Shown here in pieces: positions 53,348 to 61,398 of a stretch of 64,000 bases of DNA. A program made the position numbers and the translations under genes. Numbering within the stretch: position 1 is the stretch's first letter; each line of letters begins with the position of its first letter. The DNA comes from Janthinobacterium sp051380875 (GTDB taxonomy: Bacteria; Pseudomonadota; Gammaproteobacteria; Burkholderiales; Burkholderiaceae_D), in the NCBI RefSeq assembly GCF_051380875.1, contig NZ_JBNYXW010000011.1, positions 1 through 64,000 of the forward strand, written 5' to 3'. Under the pieces are notes generated by a model. It was not told where the DNA came from. It searched no databases and saw nothing but the letters and a program-made list of their open reading frames with translations.

Positions 53348-54574
53348 TTATGAATCCAATTTTTCTGCGTTTGCGGTCGGTAGATCATCATCCAGTTTGT
53401 AGGGATCGAGGTAGACAGACGAGACACTGGTGATGCCTTGCTGGCGGCAGTAGTTTCGCCATTCTGTCTGCATGTCACGCGCGTAGAACAGCGACTGGTC
53501 TGCGCGGATTTCAGCCGGTACGGGCAAAAAATTCTCGGCGCGAAGAACATCGCCAAGCTCCATCGTCACGTCGACTGCGCCCGGATGCGGTAGCAGGATA
53601 TCGATGCCATATTCCGCTTTGATGATGCGGCGATGGCTCTTAAGCAAACCTTCATCGTTGCCGAAGAATGACGTCATCTCTTCACCCCGCTGCCACAGCG
53701 CCACCGTGGTCCGGTATACAGGGCGGATCTTCTGTAATTCCGCCCTTCCAAGGCAGCTACGAAGAGTGCCTCGCAGGTTATACTTTTCCAGCAGCTCCAT
53801 GAGCATTCGAGCAAGCACCTTGGGCGACAACATTGAAGGCAGCGGAACTTTGCCTTCAAAGCGGCGGGTCAAGCTCTTGAGCCGATAAACTGCCTCAAGC
53901 CGAACAGCGTCCTTAGTCAACAGTTGTAGGGATGCGGCGTTCTCGCTGGGCGGGAACTCAAATTTATGCTTGGCCTGTGTCATTTCAGCGGCCTTATCGT
54001 AGGCTTTCAACGATTGGAGCTGGGAGTGCTGATCGAAGTACACGGTCTCGCGTGGAAACAGCGTGGTGACAAGCCCAGAACGTATGCCCGCCAATGCGAG
54101 GGCGTTGACGACGGCGCCGACAGATACGCCAGCGGGAGTTTTCAACATGAACGGAATGTCGATTCGCGTAACCTCAATGCCATCACCCTTCATAAACTCC
54201 CACGGGCGCATCTTATCCTTGAGTTGCAGTGGGTAAGTCTGCCGAACGGCATCAAGCATCGAGTAGGCGGTCATGACAGCATCACCCGACGACACGATAT
54301 TATGGCCCTGATAGTGGATCGCGTTGCTGCCCTCGACCAGCAGTTGGCTCTTGGATTTGACTGTACTTACCCGGAGCGACTGGCCTTTTTTGCTTGATTC
54401 AGACTTCAGGCTACCCTTTGCCCACCCCGTATTGGCAGCAATATCGTCGCCATCACTAATCTGTGAAAACGCCCTCGACAGCTTGGCGTTGGGTACGTTG
54501 GGAACGCGCAGTCCCATCGTGTCGATCATAATGCAGTCCATCAGGTGTTGCAGATTCTTGTCGGCTGTGTTCAT
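53348..54574 (-). CDS. Phage/plasmid replication initiator, gene II/X family
   Basis: The 408-aa protein matches the filamentous-phage gene II/X-type replication family. The N-terminal CIMIDTMGLRVPNVPNAKLSRAF, the central GIEVTRIDIPFMLKTPAGVSVGAVVNALALAGIRSG, then TVYFDQHSQLQSLKAYDKAAEM, follow the Phage_CRI pattern. In inoviruses this protein nicks the origin for rolling-circle replication. AAGGAATTGAA precedes ATG 54574, which is preferred to 54649. Its presence in an rng-integrated island suggests an excised, replicating circular form. Confidence 0.75.
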   Translation of the reverse strand: MNTADKNLQHLMDCIMIDTMGLRVPNVPNAKLSRAFSQISDGDDIAANTGWAKGSLKSESSKKGQSLRVSTVKSKSQLLVEGSNAIHYQGHNIVSSGDAVMTAYSMLDAVRQTYPLQLKDKMRPWEFMKGDGIEVTRIDIPFMLKTPAGVSVGAVVNALALAGIRSGLVTTLFPRETVYFDQHSQLQSLKAYDKAAEMTQAKHKFEFPPSENAASLQLLTKDAVRLEAVYRLKSLTRRFEGKVPLPSMLSPKVLARMLMELLEKYNLRGTLRSCLGRAELQKIRPVYRTTVALWQRGEEMTSFFGNDEGLLKSHRRIIKAEYGIDILLPHPGAVDVTMELGDVLRAENFLPVPAEIRADQSLFYARDMQTEWRNYCRQQGITSVSSVYLDPYKLDDDLPTANAEKLDS

Positions 54575-54944
54575 TTCAATTCCTTTAGTATTGGTTGGTA
54601 CCATGATTCGTGAAAGCTGCCATGGTTGCCTGGGTATCAATGTGCCCATGGCTGCATCGTGGTGCCTAGGCCGACAATCGATATAAGCAGTGATAGCGGT
54701 TACCCAAGGTCACAGTGGGCAATGCGCATCATGTGTCTATCACGTCGATTAGCTGATGATGGTGGTTGTCCTTCACATTGCAAACCGTAGGCCTAACTTG
54801 TGCATTTGTTGTCGTGTTGTACGGTATTACGGTGTCACTGCACTGGCGCCCGACCTCAATATTTAAGTAGGGATGTATCCCCCTTACCGAACTGTTGCAG
54901 TGTTGCAGGCGTATAGCGCGTGCAACGATGCAACGACATCTCTC
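54575..54944. promoter_or_regulatory. 370-bp region with an imperfect inverted repeat, possible origin or operator
   Basis: TTGCAGTGTTGCA at 54895-54907 and TGCAACGATGCAA at 54921-54933 pair at 11 of 13 positions around a 13-nt loop. The pair starts 12 bp beyond the stop of the ATPase gene and upstream of the gene II/X-type initiator. It could be a terminator without T-run, an operator, or part of the replication origin nicked by the initiator. No coding frame of note. Confidence 0.45.
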
Positions 54945-55889
54945 TTAAGAATCGACTACTAATGTTCGTTCGCGCAGCTTTTTGAGCGTTCGGCTGACCG
55001 TTGATTTCGATATCCCGAGTTCGAGTCCGATTTCGTCCATGGAGAGGCCGTCTTCGTGCATCCTAAGCATAGCGATTTCATGCTGTGATGGATTAAAGCC
55101 GGCCGGCGTTACCTCGAAGTCTAGAGATTCATCTTCGGTCCAAATAGAGCACTCATATTTCTGCCGCAGTTCAGGGAGGTGGTCTCGTAGCTTCGTGTGC
55201 TCGATACCAAACCGTGTGTCCTGACGCTTCGCGTCACTTTGCAGTGGACTGAGCAAAATCGAATAGTCCAATAAATCTTCGTGCACACTTGATCCACGCT
55301 GCTGGCCATTTTTACCGGTGTGGTGGATTAGAAGTACCGCGATCCCAAATAATCGCTTCTTGATGAGCCAGTTTTTTATGACAGCCCAAGAGCCGCTGTC
55401 TTCGCGACCGCCGCTCGTCCATGCAGAAAGATTATCTATGATGATTAACCTTACGTTATCAGGGATTAATTCGTCGATCTGTTGCTGTCCTTCCAGCGTA
55501 TCGATGGAACCGATAGGGTCTCCAACGTAGTCTCTGCTTATGATGTGAATGTTTTCCTTCGCGAGTATCTGAGATTGTTCGTTAGTATTTTTTGCGTGCA
55601 GCAGACCAAAGCGTTCTTTAATGCCTGTCGCACGCATCTCCCCATCTAGGTACGCCACAGGCGCGCAACTCCCGACGCCCCATGGGTTCACAGGCTTGCC
55701 AGCTGCGATCGCATACGCGAATATCATTGCGCACCAAGATTTTCCGCCACCTCTTGGGCCAGCGATTAGACCAATAGATTTTTCAAGAATCATTGGGCCA
55801 AGTAGCTCCCTCTCGGTAGAAAGGGGTGTATCCAGAAACGCCCCCAGTTGAATAGCGCCTCGACGGCGATGTCGCACCAGATTATTCAT
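54945..55889 (-). CDS. RecA-like AAA ATPase (RepA/DnaB-like) with C-terminal winged helix-turn-helix
   Basis: The 314-aa protein has Walker A GLIAGPRGGGKSWCAMIFAYA (about 37-57), a Walker B-like VRLIIIDNLSAWTS (about 145), LLIHHTGKNGQQRGSS (sensor) and a C-terminal HTH (HEIAMLRMHEDGLSMDEIGLELGISKSTVSRTLKKLRE). It belongs to the AAA_25/RepA group of hexameric helicase-loader or helicase-like ATPases used by plasmids and satellites. GAGG lies before the ATG, and it starts 13 bp after the AlpA-type gene, forming an operon. Confidence 0.82.
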   Translation of the reverse strand: MNNLVRHRRRGAIQLGAFLDTPLSTERELLGPMILEKSIGLIAGPRGGGKSWCAMIFAYAIAAGKPVNPWGVGSCAPVAYLDGEMRATGIKERFGLLHAKNTNEQSQILAKENIHIISRDYVGDPIGSIDTLEGQQQIDELIPDNVRLIIIDNLSAWTSGGREDSGSWAVIKNWLIKKRLFGIAVLLIHHTGKNGQQRGSSVHEDLLDYSILLSPLQSDAKRQDTRFGIEHTKLRDHLPELRQKYECSIWTEDESLDFEVTPAGFNPSQHEIAMLRMHEDGLSMDEIGLELGISKSTVSRTLKKLRERTLVVDS

Positions 55890-55902
55890 TTGAATTACCT
55901 CA

Positions 55903-56325
55903 TCATGTTGCGGATTCGTTGGATTGCTGACGTGGTCGTACTAACTGCGAAACAAACAGTTCGATTGCAATTGGTTTGTTTGTCCGGCTAGCTAAGGCGC
56001 GTGCCTCCAGGATGGCGTCCAGTTCTACAGCCAGCCAGCCAACAGATCGTTTACCCAAGCGGATTGGGGGCGGAGCTATGCCGTTTTTGACGTCTTGCCA
56101 AAACGTTGAGTTTGCTCGTCCCATCTTCTTTGCGCTGTCTGGTAGACGTAGAACGCGGAGGTCTTTAGTCTCATGCGCACTTTGAATTAAGGTCAGGTAA
56201 GCCGGCGCAAGCGGCTGGTTGGTATATGCTGTCGGGCACCCCTTTGTTGCCGATGCCGGCGAGAGAGGCTTAGCATTTTTTTGATGTTTGTTGTGGTGTT
56301 TGGTGTCTTGGGGTTTCAGTCGCAT
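55903..56325 (-). CDS. AlpA-family regulator (excision/DNA-binding factor)
   Basis: The 140-aa protein has a basic, low-complexity start and the AlpA-type winged HTH in its centre: RVLRLPDSAKKMGRANSTFWQDVKNGIAPPPIRLGKRSVGWLAVELDAILEARA. AlpA proteins of P4-like elements turn on the integrase and act in excision. AGGAGATCGAA ahead of the ATG is a strong ribosome site. It heads the minus-strand operon with the RecA-like ATPase and is therefore a candidate switch from integrated to replicating state. Confidence 0.85.
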   Translation of the reverse strand: MRLKPQDTKHHNKHQKNAKPLSPASATKGCPTAYTNQPLAPAYLTLIQSAHETKDLRVLRLPDSAKKMGRANSTFWQDVKNGIAPPPIRLGKRSVGWLAVELDAILEARALASRTNKPIAIELFVSQLVRPRQQSNESAT

Positions 56326-56517
56326 TTCGATCTCCTATTAAGCATTAGATAGATGCCGATAGAAGAATTTTCGTCTTTCAATGAGTTTCTGAGGCGGAAA
56401 TGTAGGGGGTATCCAGCTGCGGAAATTTGTCGAAATTCCGATAAGAGGTTGTACCTACTTGCGTAAATTTGATACTCTGAGTTACCCTACGTGTAAGCAA
56501 CTTACTAAGGGGGAAGC

Positions 56518-57255
56518 ATGAATTATCTGCGTCCAGATTGGAAAAATAGCGAGAGCTATAAATTTAATCCTAAAACGCTGTCATATAGGGGGTACGCTTG
56601 GGAGTTCTTGCGACGGAATCCAAAATTTCAGGAGGAGGGGACTCGTGCGCTTGCGTCCGGTTCAGGTCGTGAGCGCGAACAGGTAGCGAGCAAGTTTGGT
56701 TTGCGCGACTTGGTGTCATATTGCGATGAATATGTGCCAGGAAAGCCGGAACTTGTTTGGCTTGCAGAGGCTCTATGCGAGCCTCCAGTGGTGCATAGAA
56801 GAGGCAAGGCAAACCCAATTCAGACTTATCAATTGGGGCAGGTAGCACTTATTTTTGACTTGGATGCGACTGTGACCTCTGGGCCAGCTGCCATTGATGC
56901 ATATCTTTGGGATGCGCGGCGAACGTTAATGGAGGAGCGCAACCGCTACATTTCGACGTTATCTTCGAGTGATGAGCGGGTTGTGCGTGCCAAGTCACCG
57001 AGTATCCGAAAGGCAAAGCTGTTTACTTGGCTAAGAACCTACGATGCTATCGAATGCATGGGTGCCTCTCAGAAAGAGGCGGCAAAGATTTTGTATCCGG
57101 AGGATTTCGTGCCGGAGCCATTCACGAAAAAAACAAAAGAGCTTGCAGCGCAAAAAAGGGTCTCTGACGATAGGCGACGAGCAATGAGCCTCGTCGACAA
57201 CGAATACCTTTCATTGGTTCCACTGGACTACCTACAAGATAAGTCTAAGAGATGA
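56518..57255 (+). CDS. DUF6499-like island protein
   Basis: The 245-aa protein starts MNYLRPDWKNSESYKF, then LSYRGYAWEFLRRNPKFQEEG, a pattern I associate with the DUF6499/DUF2285 group of putative regulators on integrative elements. The C-terminal third is basic and helical. GGGGGAAG lies just before ATG 56518. It is transcribed divergently from the AlpA/ATPase operon and is the last gene before attR. Function unknown. Confidence 0.65.
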   Translation: MNYLRPDWKNSESYKFNPKTLSYRGYAWEFLRRNPKFQEEGTRALASGSGREREQVASKFGLRDLVSYCDEYVPGKPELVWLAEALCEPPVVHRRGKANPIQTYQLGQVALIFDLDATVTSGPAAIDAYLWDARRTLMEERNRYISTLSSSDERVVRAKSPSIRKAKLFTWLRTYDAIECMGASQKEAAKILYPEDFVPEPFTKKTKELAAQKRVSDDRRRAMSLVDNEYLSLVPLDYLQDKSKR

Positions 57256-57328
57256 TTTTACTCGGCGCTCTTAGGGAGTCAAGTGACATTAAAGCCCTTT
57301 AGTTCTGCCTAGTGTAATAAATACTTTT

Positions 57329-57347
57329 TGTGTAGCTAGTTGTGTAG
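57329..57347 (+). repeat. Right-end copy of the 19-bp arm-type repeat
   Basis: It matches the 19-bp unit at 30148-30166 with one mismatch, in direct orientation, 70 bp inside the right crossover site. The left copy is 115 bp inside its boundary. Consistent with integrase binding at both ends. Confidence 0.6.
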
Positions 57348-57406
57348 TCAGGGCACAATTTTTATCTTGATGGGGTATAACATATTGATTATTAATTGAA
57401 TTTTCT

Positions 57407-58870
57407 TTACATCAAAATGACGTCGTATTGTTCCTGGTGGTAGGCATTTTCTACCTGCAGCGAGATTTTCTTGCCGATGAAGTCGCCCAGCATGGCCAGG
57501 TGCTGCGATTCTTCCTCTAAAAACAGGTCCACCACCTCCTGCGAAGCGAGGATGCGGAATTCGCGCGGGTTAAATTGCTTTGCTTCCCGCAGCAGTTCGC
57601 GCAGGATTTCATAGCAGATCGTGCGCGAGGTCTTGACCTGGCCCTTGCCGGCGCAGGCGGGGCATGGTTCGCACAGGATGTGCGCCAGGGACTCGCGCGT
57701 GCGCTTGCGTGTCAATTCCACCAGGCCCAGTGGCGAGAAGTTACTCACCGAGACCTTGGTGCGGTCGCGCGACAAGGTGCGTTTCAGCTCGGCCAGCACG
57801 GCGTTGCGGTGCTCGGCATTGTCCATGTCGATGAAGTCGAGGATGATGATACCGCCCAGGTTGCGCAGGCGCAACTGGCGCGCGATGGCGTGCGCCGCTT
57901 CCAGGTTGGTCTTGAAGATGGTGTCGGCGAAGTTGCGTCCGCCCACGAAACCGCCCGTGTTGACGTCGATGGTGGTCATCGCCTCCGTCTGGTCGACGAT
58001 CAGGTAACCGCCCGATTTCAGGTCGACGCGGCGGCCCAGCGCGCGCAGGATCTCTTCTTCCACGCCATACAGGTCGAACAGCGGGCGTTCGCCCGTGTAG
58101 TGCTGCAAGCGTGTCAGTTCGCTGGGTGTATAGATTTCCGCGAATTCGCGCAATTTTACATAGTTTTCGCGCGAATCGACCTGGATGGTGGCCGTTTCAT
58201 CGCCGACGAAGTCGCGCAGCACGCGCTGCGCCAGGTTCAAGTCCTGGTGCAGCAGGCTGGTGGCGGGGCGCGTGCGCGCGCCGTGCACGATGGTGCCCCA
58301 GGTTTTTCTCAGATAGTCGACGTCCGCCTTCAAGTCCGCGTCGGACGCGTCTTCGGCCATGGTGCGTACGATGTAGCCGCCTTTTTCATCGGATGGCAGC
58401 AGGCTTTGCAGGCGTACGCGCAGTTGTTCGCGTTCCGCCTCCTTTTCGATTTTCTGCGAGATGCCGATGTGTTTATCCTGCGGCAGGTAGACCAGCATGC
58501 GCCCGGCGATCGAGACCTGCGTCGACAAGCGCGCGCCTTTCGTGCCGATCGGGTCCTTGATCACCTGCACCGTCAGCACCTGGCCGTCGAACAGGATTTT
58601 TTCGATTGGCGCCGGCGTGGCGTTCTGGCCATCATGGCCGCGCGCTTCCCAGATGTCGGCCACGTGCAAAAAGGCGGCGCGTTCCAGGCCGATGTCGATG
58701 AAAGCGGACTGCATGCCCGGCAATACCCGCACCACTTTGCCGGAGTACACATTGCCGGCCAGGCCGCGCGTGAGCGTGCGCTCGATGTGCAATTCCTGCA
58801 CGGCGCCCTGCAAGATGAGGGCGACGCGCGTTTCTTGCGGCGTGATATTGATCAGGATGTCTTCGTTCAT
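57407..58870 (-). CDS. rng: Ribonuclease G
   Basis: The 487-aa endoribonuclease acts on 16S rRNA 5' maturation and mRNA decay. The S1 domain region (GNVYSGKVVRVLPGMQSAFIDIG) is at residues 39-61, followed by the catalytic DNase I-like core with Asp pairs in MTTIDVNTGGFVGGR and GGIIILDFIDM, and the zinc-link CEPCPACAGKG (about 403). The last residues YDVILM come from island sequence at attR, but the codons are synonymous with the displaced host end at attL, so the product is unchanged. It heads towards the island; its former downstream neighbour was the AraC gene. Confidence 0.95.
   Translation of the reverse strand: MNEDILINITPQETRVALILQGAVQELHIERTLTRGLAGNVYSGKVVRVLPGMQSAFIDIGLERAAFLHVADIWEARGHDGQNATPAPIEKILFDGQVLTVQVIKDPIGTKGARLSTQVSIAGRMLVYLPQDKHIGISQKIEKEAEREQLRVRLQSLLPSDEKGGYIVRTMAEDASDADLKADVDYLRKTWGTIVHGARTRPATSLLHQDLNLAQRVLRDFVGDETATIQVDSRENYVKLREFAEIYTPSELTRLQHYTGERPLFDLYGVEEEILRALGRRVDLKSGGYLIVDQTEAMTTIDVNTGGFVGGRNFADTIFKTNLEAAHAIARQLRLRNLGGIIILDFIDMDNAEHRNAVLAELKRTLSRDRTKVSVSNFSPLGLVELTRKRTRESLAHILCEPCPACAGKGQVKTSRTICYEILRELLREAKQFNPREFRILASQEVVDLFLEEESQHLAMLGDFIGKKISLQVENAYHQEQYDVILM
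57408..57431. mobile_element. attR: rng 3' end regenerated by the island
   Basis: A direct copy of 30010-30033 with two mismatches (aa for gg at 57415-57416). It supplies the final codons and the TAA stop of the working rng gene. The identical 15 bp are 57417-57431. Confidence 0.9.
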
Positions 58871-58913
58871 GTAGGCGCGGGAGTGGAGGCAACGAATGAC
58901 ATCATACCCGGGA

Positions 58914-59534
58914 TCAGGGCAAGGGCAAACCTGCTAGCCTTAGCAACTGTGCAGTTTCGTACAGGGGCAGGCCCATGATGCCGGAATGGCTGCCTTCGAT
59001 ATGCTCGACGAACAGCGCGGCGCTGCCCTGGATGCCGTAGCCGCCGGCCTTGTCGTAGGGTTCCGGCGTGGCGCAATAGGCGGCGATCGAGGCTGGCGAG
59101 AGCACGCCGAAACGCACCTGCGAAATCTGCGTGCGCTGTTCGGCGAAATCCTTGCAATGCACGGCGATCGAGGTCAGTACCTGGTGCGTGCGGCCCGACA
59201 GCAGCTGCAGCATGGCCACGGCCTCAAAGCGGTCCGCCGGCTTGCCGAGGATGACGCCGTCGATGGTGACGGTGGTGTCGGCCGCCAGCACGGGGCGCGG
59301 GGTCAGATGGCGCCGGCGCACCAAGTCCCAGGCAAAGGCGGCTTTTTCATTCGCCACGCGCGCCACATAGTCGAGCGCAGACTCGCCAGCGAGGACTTCC
59401 TCGGTAACGTCGGCGCCGCGCGGGCCGTCGCTGCGCAGCAGCAGTAATTCGAAATCGATGCCGATCTGGCGCAGCAGTTCGCGCCGGCGCGGGCTTTTGG
59501 AGGCGAGATAGATCTTGTTATCAGCCGGTTTCAT
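58914..59534 (-). CDS. Maf-family nucleotide pyrophosphatase
   Basis: A 206-aa house-cleaning enzyme that hydrolyses dTTP/UTP and some modified nucleotides. It shows the conserved start IYLASKSPRRRELLRQIG, then ESALDYVARVANEKA, VLAADTTVTIDG (catalytic Asp) and YCATPEPYDKAGGYGIQG near the C-terminus. The YhdE-type arrangement next to rng is common. ATG 59534 is used; the longer frame to 59603 overlaps rlmH. The rlmH stop lies 8 bp upstream. Confidence 0.9.
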   Translation of the reverse strand: MKPADNKIYLASKSPRRRELLRQIGIDFELLLLRSDGPRGADVTEEVLAGESALDYVARVANEKAAFAWDLVRRRHLTPRPVLAADTTVTIDGVILGKPADRFEAVAMLQLLSGRTHQVLTSIAVHCKDFAEQRTQISQVRFGVLSPASIAAYCATPEPYDKAGGYGIQGSAALFVEHIEGSHSGIMGLPLYETAQLLRLAGLPLP

Positions 59535-59541
59535 GGAGAGG

Positions 59542-60012
59542 TCAGACGCGGTGATAAGGATGGTTTTGCGTGATCGACCAGGCGCGGTACAGCTGCTCGG
59601 CAAGGATCACGCGCACCACGCCGTGCGGCAGGGTCATGCTGGAGATGCGCAGCATGCCTTCGGCACGCGCCTTGAGTTGCGGGTCGAGGCCATCGGCACC
59701 GCCGATCAGGAAGGCCGTGTCGCGGCCATCTTGCTGCCACGCCATCAACTGCTGCGACAGGCCGACACTGGTCAGGTCCTTGCCGCGTTCGTCGAGGGCG
59801 ATGATACGCACGCCCTTGGGCAGGACGGCTTCGATGCGTTCGCGTTCCAGCGCCATCGCCGTGGCGGCGGTTTTGCTGCCGGAACGTTCCACCGGCTTGA
59901 TTTCTTTCAGCACGATGCGCAATTCCGGCGGCATGCGCTTCGCGTATTCCGCGAAGCCCGTCTCTATCCAGGCCGGCATTTTATGGCCGACTGCAGCGAT
60001 GATGAGCTGCAT
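59542..60012 (-). CDS. rlmH: 23S rRNA (pseudouridine1915-N3)-methyltransferase
   Basis: The 156-aa SPOUT methyltransferase has the canonical start MQLIIAAVGHKMPAWIETGFAEYAKRMP, the cofactor knot with FLIGGADGLDPQLKARAEGMLRISSMTLPHGVVRVILAEQLYRAWSI, and a terminal HP(Y)H (NHPYHRV). Length is normal. It is tightly packed between maf and rsfS in an operon. Confidence 0.95.
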   Translation of the reverse strand: MQLIIAAVGHKMPAWIETGFAEYAKRMPPELRIVLKEIKPVERSGSKTAATAMALERERIEAVLPKGVRIIALDERGKDLTSVGLSQQLMAWQQDGRDTAFLIGGADGLDPQLKARAEGMLRISSMTLPHGVVRVILAEQLYRAWSITQNHPYHRV

Positions 60013-60018
60013 CGAGGC

Positions 60019-60702
60019 TTACTCTTCGACTTTTTTGATACGCTTGATCACGGTTTTCGCCGGTGCTGCATCGGCTGCCGGTTTGGCCGCGCGTGGGGTG
60101 CGCACTCTTTTTTCCGGCAGGGCTTTCAAGGCCTTGACGGCGGCCGCTTCGGTCTTGGTCGGCGCGATTTTCACGGTCTTGCCGACGGCTTTCGAGGCGG
60201 CTTTTTTCGCCGGGGCTTTCTTGGCGGCGGTCGTGGTGGCTTTCTTGGCCGGCGTCTTTTTCTCGATCACGGGCGAGGCTTCGACCTTGGCCTTGCTTGC
60301 TGCCAGATGGCCGCTGACCTTCTTCGGTTCGTCGTCGCCGGCTTTCTTTGGCGCGCGCTTGGCGGCGCCCAGCTTGATTGGCGTGTCGCCCCAGATTTCT
60401 TCCAGGCGGTAGTAGGCGCGGATAGGTGCTTGCATGATGTGGACGATCATGTCGCCCAGATCGACCAGCACCCATTCACCGGTGTCCTCGCCTTCCATGC
60501 CGATGATGTCGCCGCCGGCTTCCTTGACTTTGTCGCGCACCGAGGCGGCCAGCGCCTTGGTTTGACGGTTCGAGGTACCCGAGACGATCGCGATGCGGTC
60601 GAACAGGCTGGTCAGGTGACTCGTTTCGAAGACGGCGATGTCTTGGCCTTTGACGTCTTCAAGGGCGTCAATGACGAGGGTTTGCAGTTTTTTGATGTCC
60701 AT
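60019..60702 (-). CDS. rsfS: Ribosomal silencing factor RsfS with long Lys/Ala-rich tail
   Basis: The first 115 residues are a complete RsfS/Iojap domain (VIDALEDVKGQDIAVFETSHLTSLFDRIAIVSGTSNRQTKALA, GEDTGEWVLVDLGDMIVHIMQ...YYRLEEIW), which blocks 30S-50S joining when nutrients are short. Some 110 further residues are low-complexity, rich in Lys, Ala and Pro (KKTPAKKATTTAAKKAPAKK type). Typical RsfS proteins are 105-130 aa, so the tail doubles the length. It is histone-H1-like and might bind nucleic acid. The tail is on the same frame with no break. Confidence 0.92.
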   Translation of the reverse strand: MDIKKLQTLVIDALEDVKGQDIAVFETSHLTSLFDRIAIVSGTSNRQTKALAASVRDKVKEAGGDIIGMEGEDTGEWVLVDLGDMIVHIMQAPIRAYYRLEEIWGDTPIKLGAAKRAPKKAGDDEPKKVSGHLAASKAKVEASPVIEKKTPAKKATTTAAKKAPAKKAASKAVGKTVKIAPTKTEAAAVKALKALPEKRVRTPRAAKPAADAAPAKTVIKRIKKVEE

Positions 60703-61398
60703 TTAGCTTTTGTATAAATTATGTTGTTCAATATAGTCTAGCACTAGCGGGGACACAAGCGAGTTCGCCCGATTCCCCCGTTGTAATGCCGCACGTATTT
60801 CGGTGGCGGAGATATCCACCGCGAAGTCCTGTGCCAGATAAGTCAGACCGTGCGGCGTGTTGCGGATGCTTTCCAGCGACCCCAGGCGGCGCGAAAACTC
60901 GTCGGCGACCACTTGCGGTACTGCTGTGTCATTCAGCGCGAAGCCGGGGCGGGCCGCGACGCAGATATGCGCGTATTCAAATAATTGCTGCCATTCACGC
61001 CAGGTCGCGAGCCGCTGCAACTGGTCGGCGCCCATCAGGAAAACGATGGAAGCACGCGGACCCAGTTCGCCGCGTATCTGGCGCAAGGTATCAATGGTGT
61101 AGCTGGCCTGGCCATGTTCGCTGCGCTCGATTTCCTGGCGGTCGATCACAACGGGCACGGGCAGACCGGCAAATGCCAGGCTGGCCATCTCGGCGCGCTG
61201 CAGGCCGCTGGCGCCAAGATGGCCTTTTTGCCAGGGTGTGCCGGCCGGTATCACGCGCAGTTCATCGGCGTGCAGCAGGCTGGAAAAATGCGTTCCCAGC
61301 GCGACATGGCCGATATGCACCGGATCGTAGCTGCCTCCCAGCAGCGCGACGCATGCCATACTGCCCGCCGTGCTACTTGTAGTGCTACTTTCCGTCAC
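60703..61398 (-). CDS. nadD: Nicotinate-nucleotide adenylyltransferase
   Basis: The 231-aa enzyme makes deamido-NAD from nicotinate mononucleotide and ATP. It carries LLGGSYDPVHIGHVALG (the GxFDPxHxGH nucleotide motif), FLMGADQLQRLATWREWQQL and the C-terminal ISATEIRAALQRG (ISSTxIR). It starts with GTG overlapping the hemF stop (GTGA) and ends one base before rsfS begins, so the three are one operon. Confidence 0.94.
   Translation of the reverse strand: MTESSTTSSTAGSMACVALLGGSYDPVHIGHVALGTHFSSLLHADELRVIPAGTPWQKGHLGASGLQRAEMASLAFAGLPVPVVIDRQEIERSEHGQASYTIDTLRQIRGELGPRASIVFLMGADQLQRLATWREWQQLFEYAHICVAARPGFALNDTAVPQVVADEFSRRLGSLESIRNTPHGLTYLAQDFAVDISATEIRAALQRGNRANSLVSPLVLDYIEQHNLYKS

Larger units (their letters stand above)
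30019..57431. mobile_element. 27.4 kb integrative element (rng-3'-end island) carrying a defence block
   Basis: The element is bounded by direct copies of the rng 3' end, with a tyrosine integrase next to the left boundary. A replication/regulation module (AlpA type, RecA-like ATPase, gene II/X initiator) lies towards the right end. Base composition is visibly more AT-rich than the flanks, and two insertion sequences are present. No conjugation or capsid genes are seen, so it is better called a satellite-like or mobilisable element than an ICE or prophage. Cargo includes at least four putative anti-phage systems. Confidence 0.88.

Noticed and set aside
30019..57431. Classification as ICE or complete prophage
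   Set aside because: No relaxase, type IV secretion, capsid, portal or terminase genes are present in the element.
57575..58978. 467-codon plus-strand frame
   Set aside because: Shadow of rng on the opposite strand; same cause as above.
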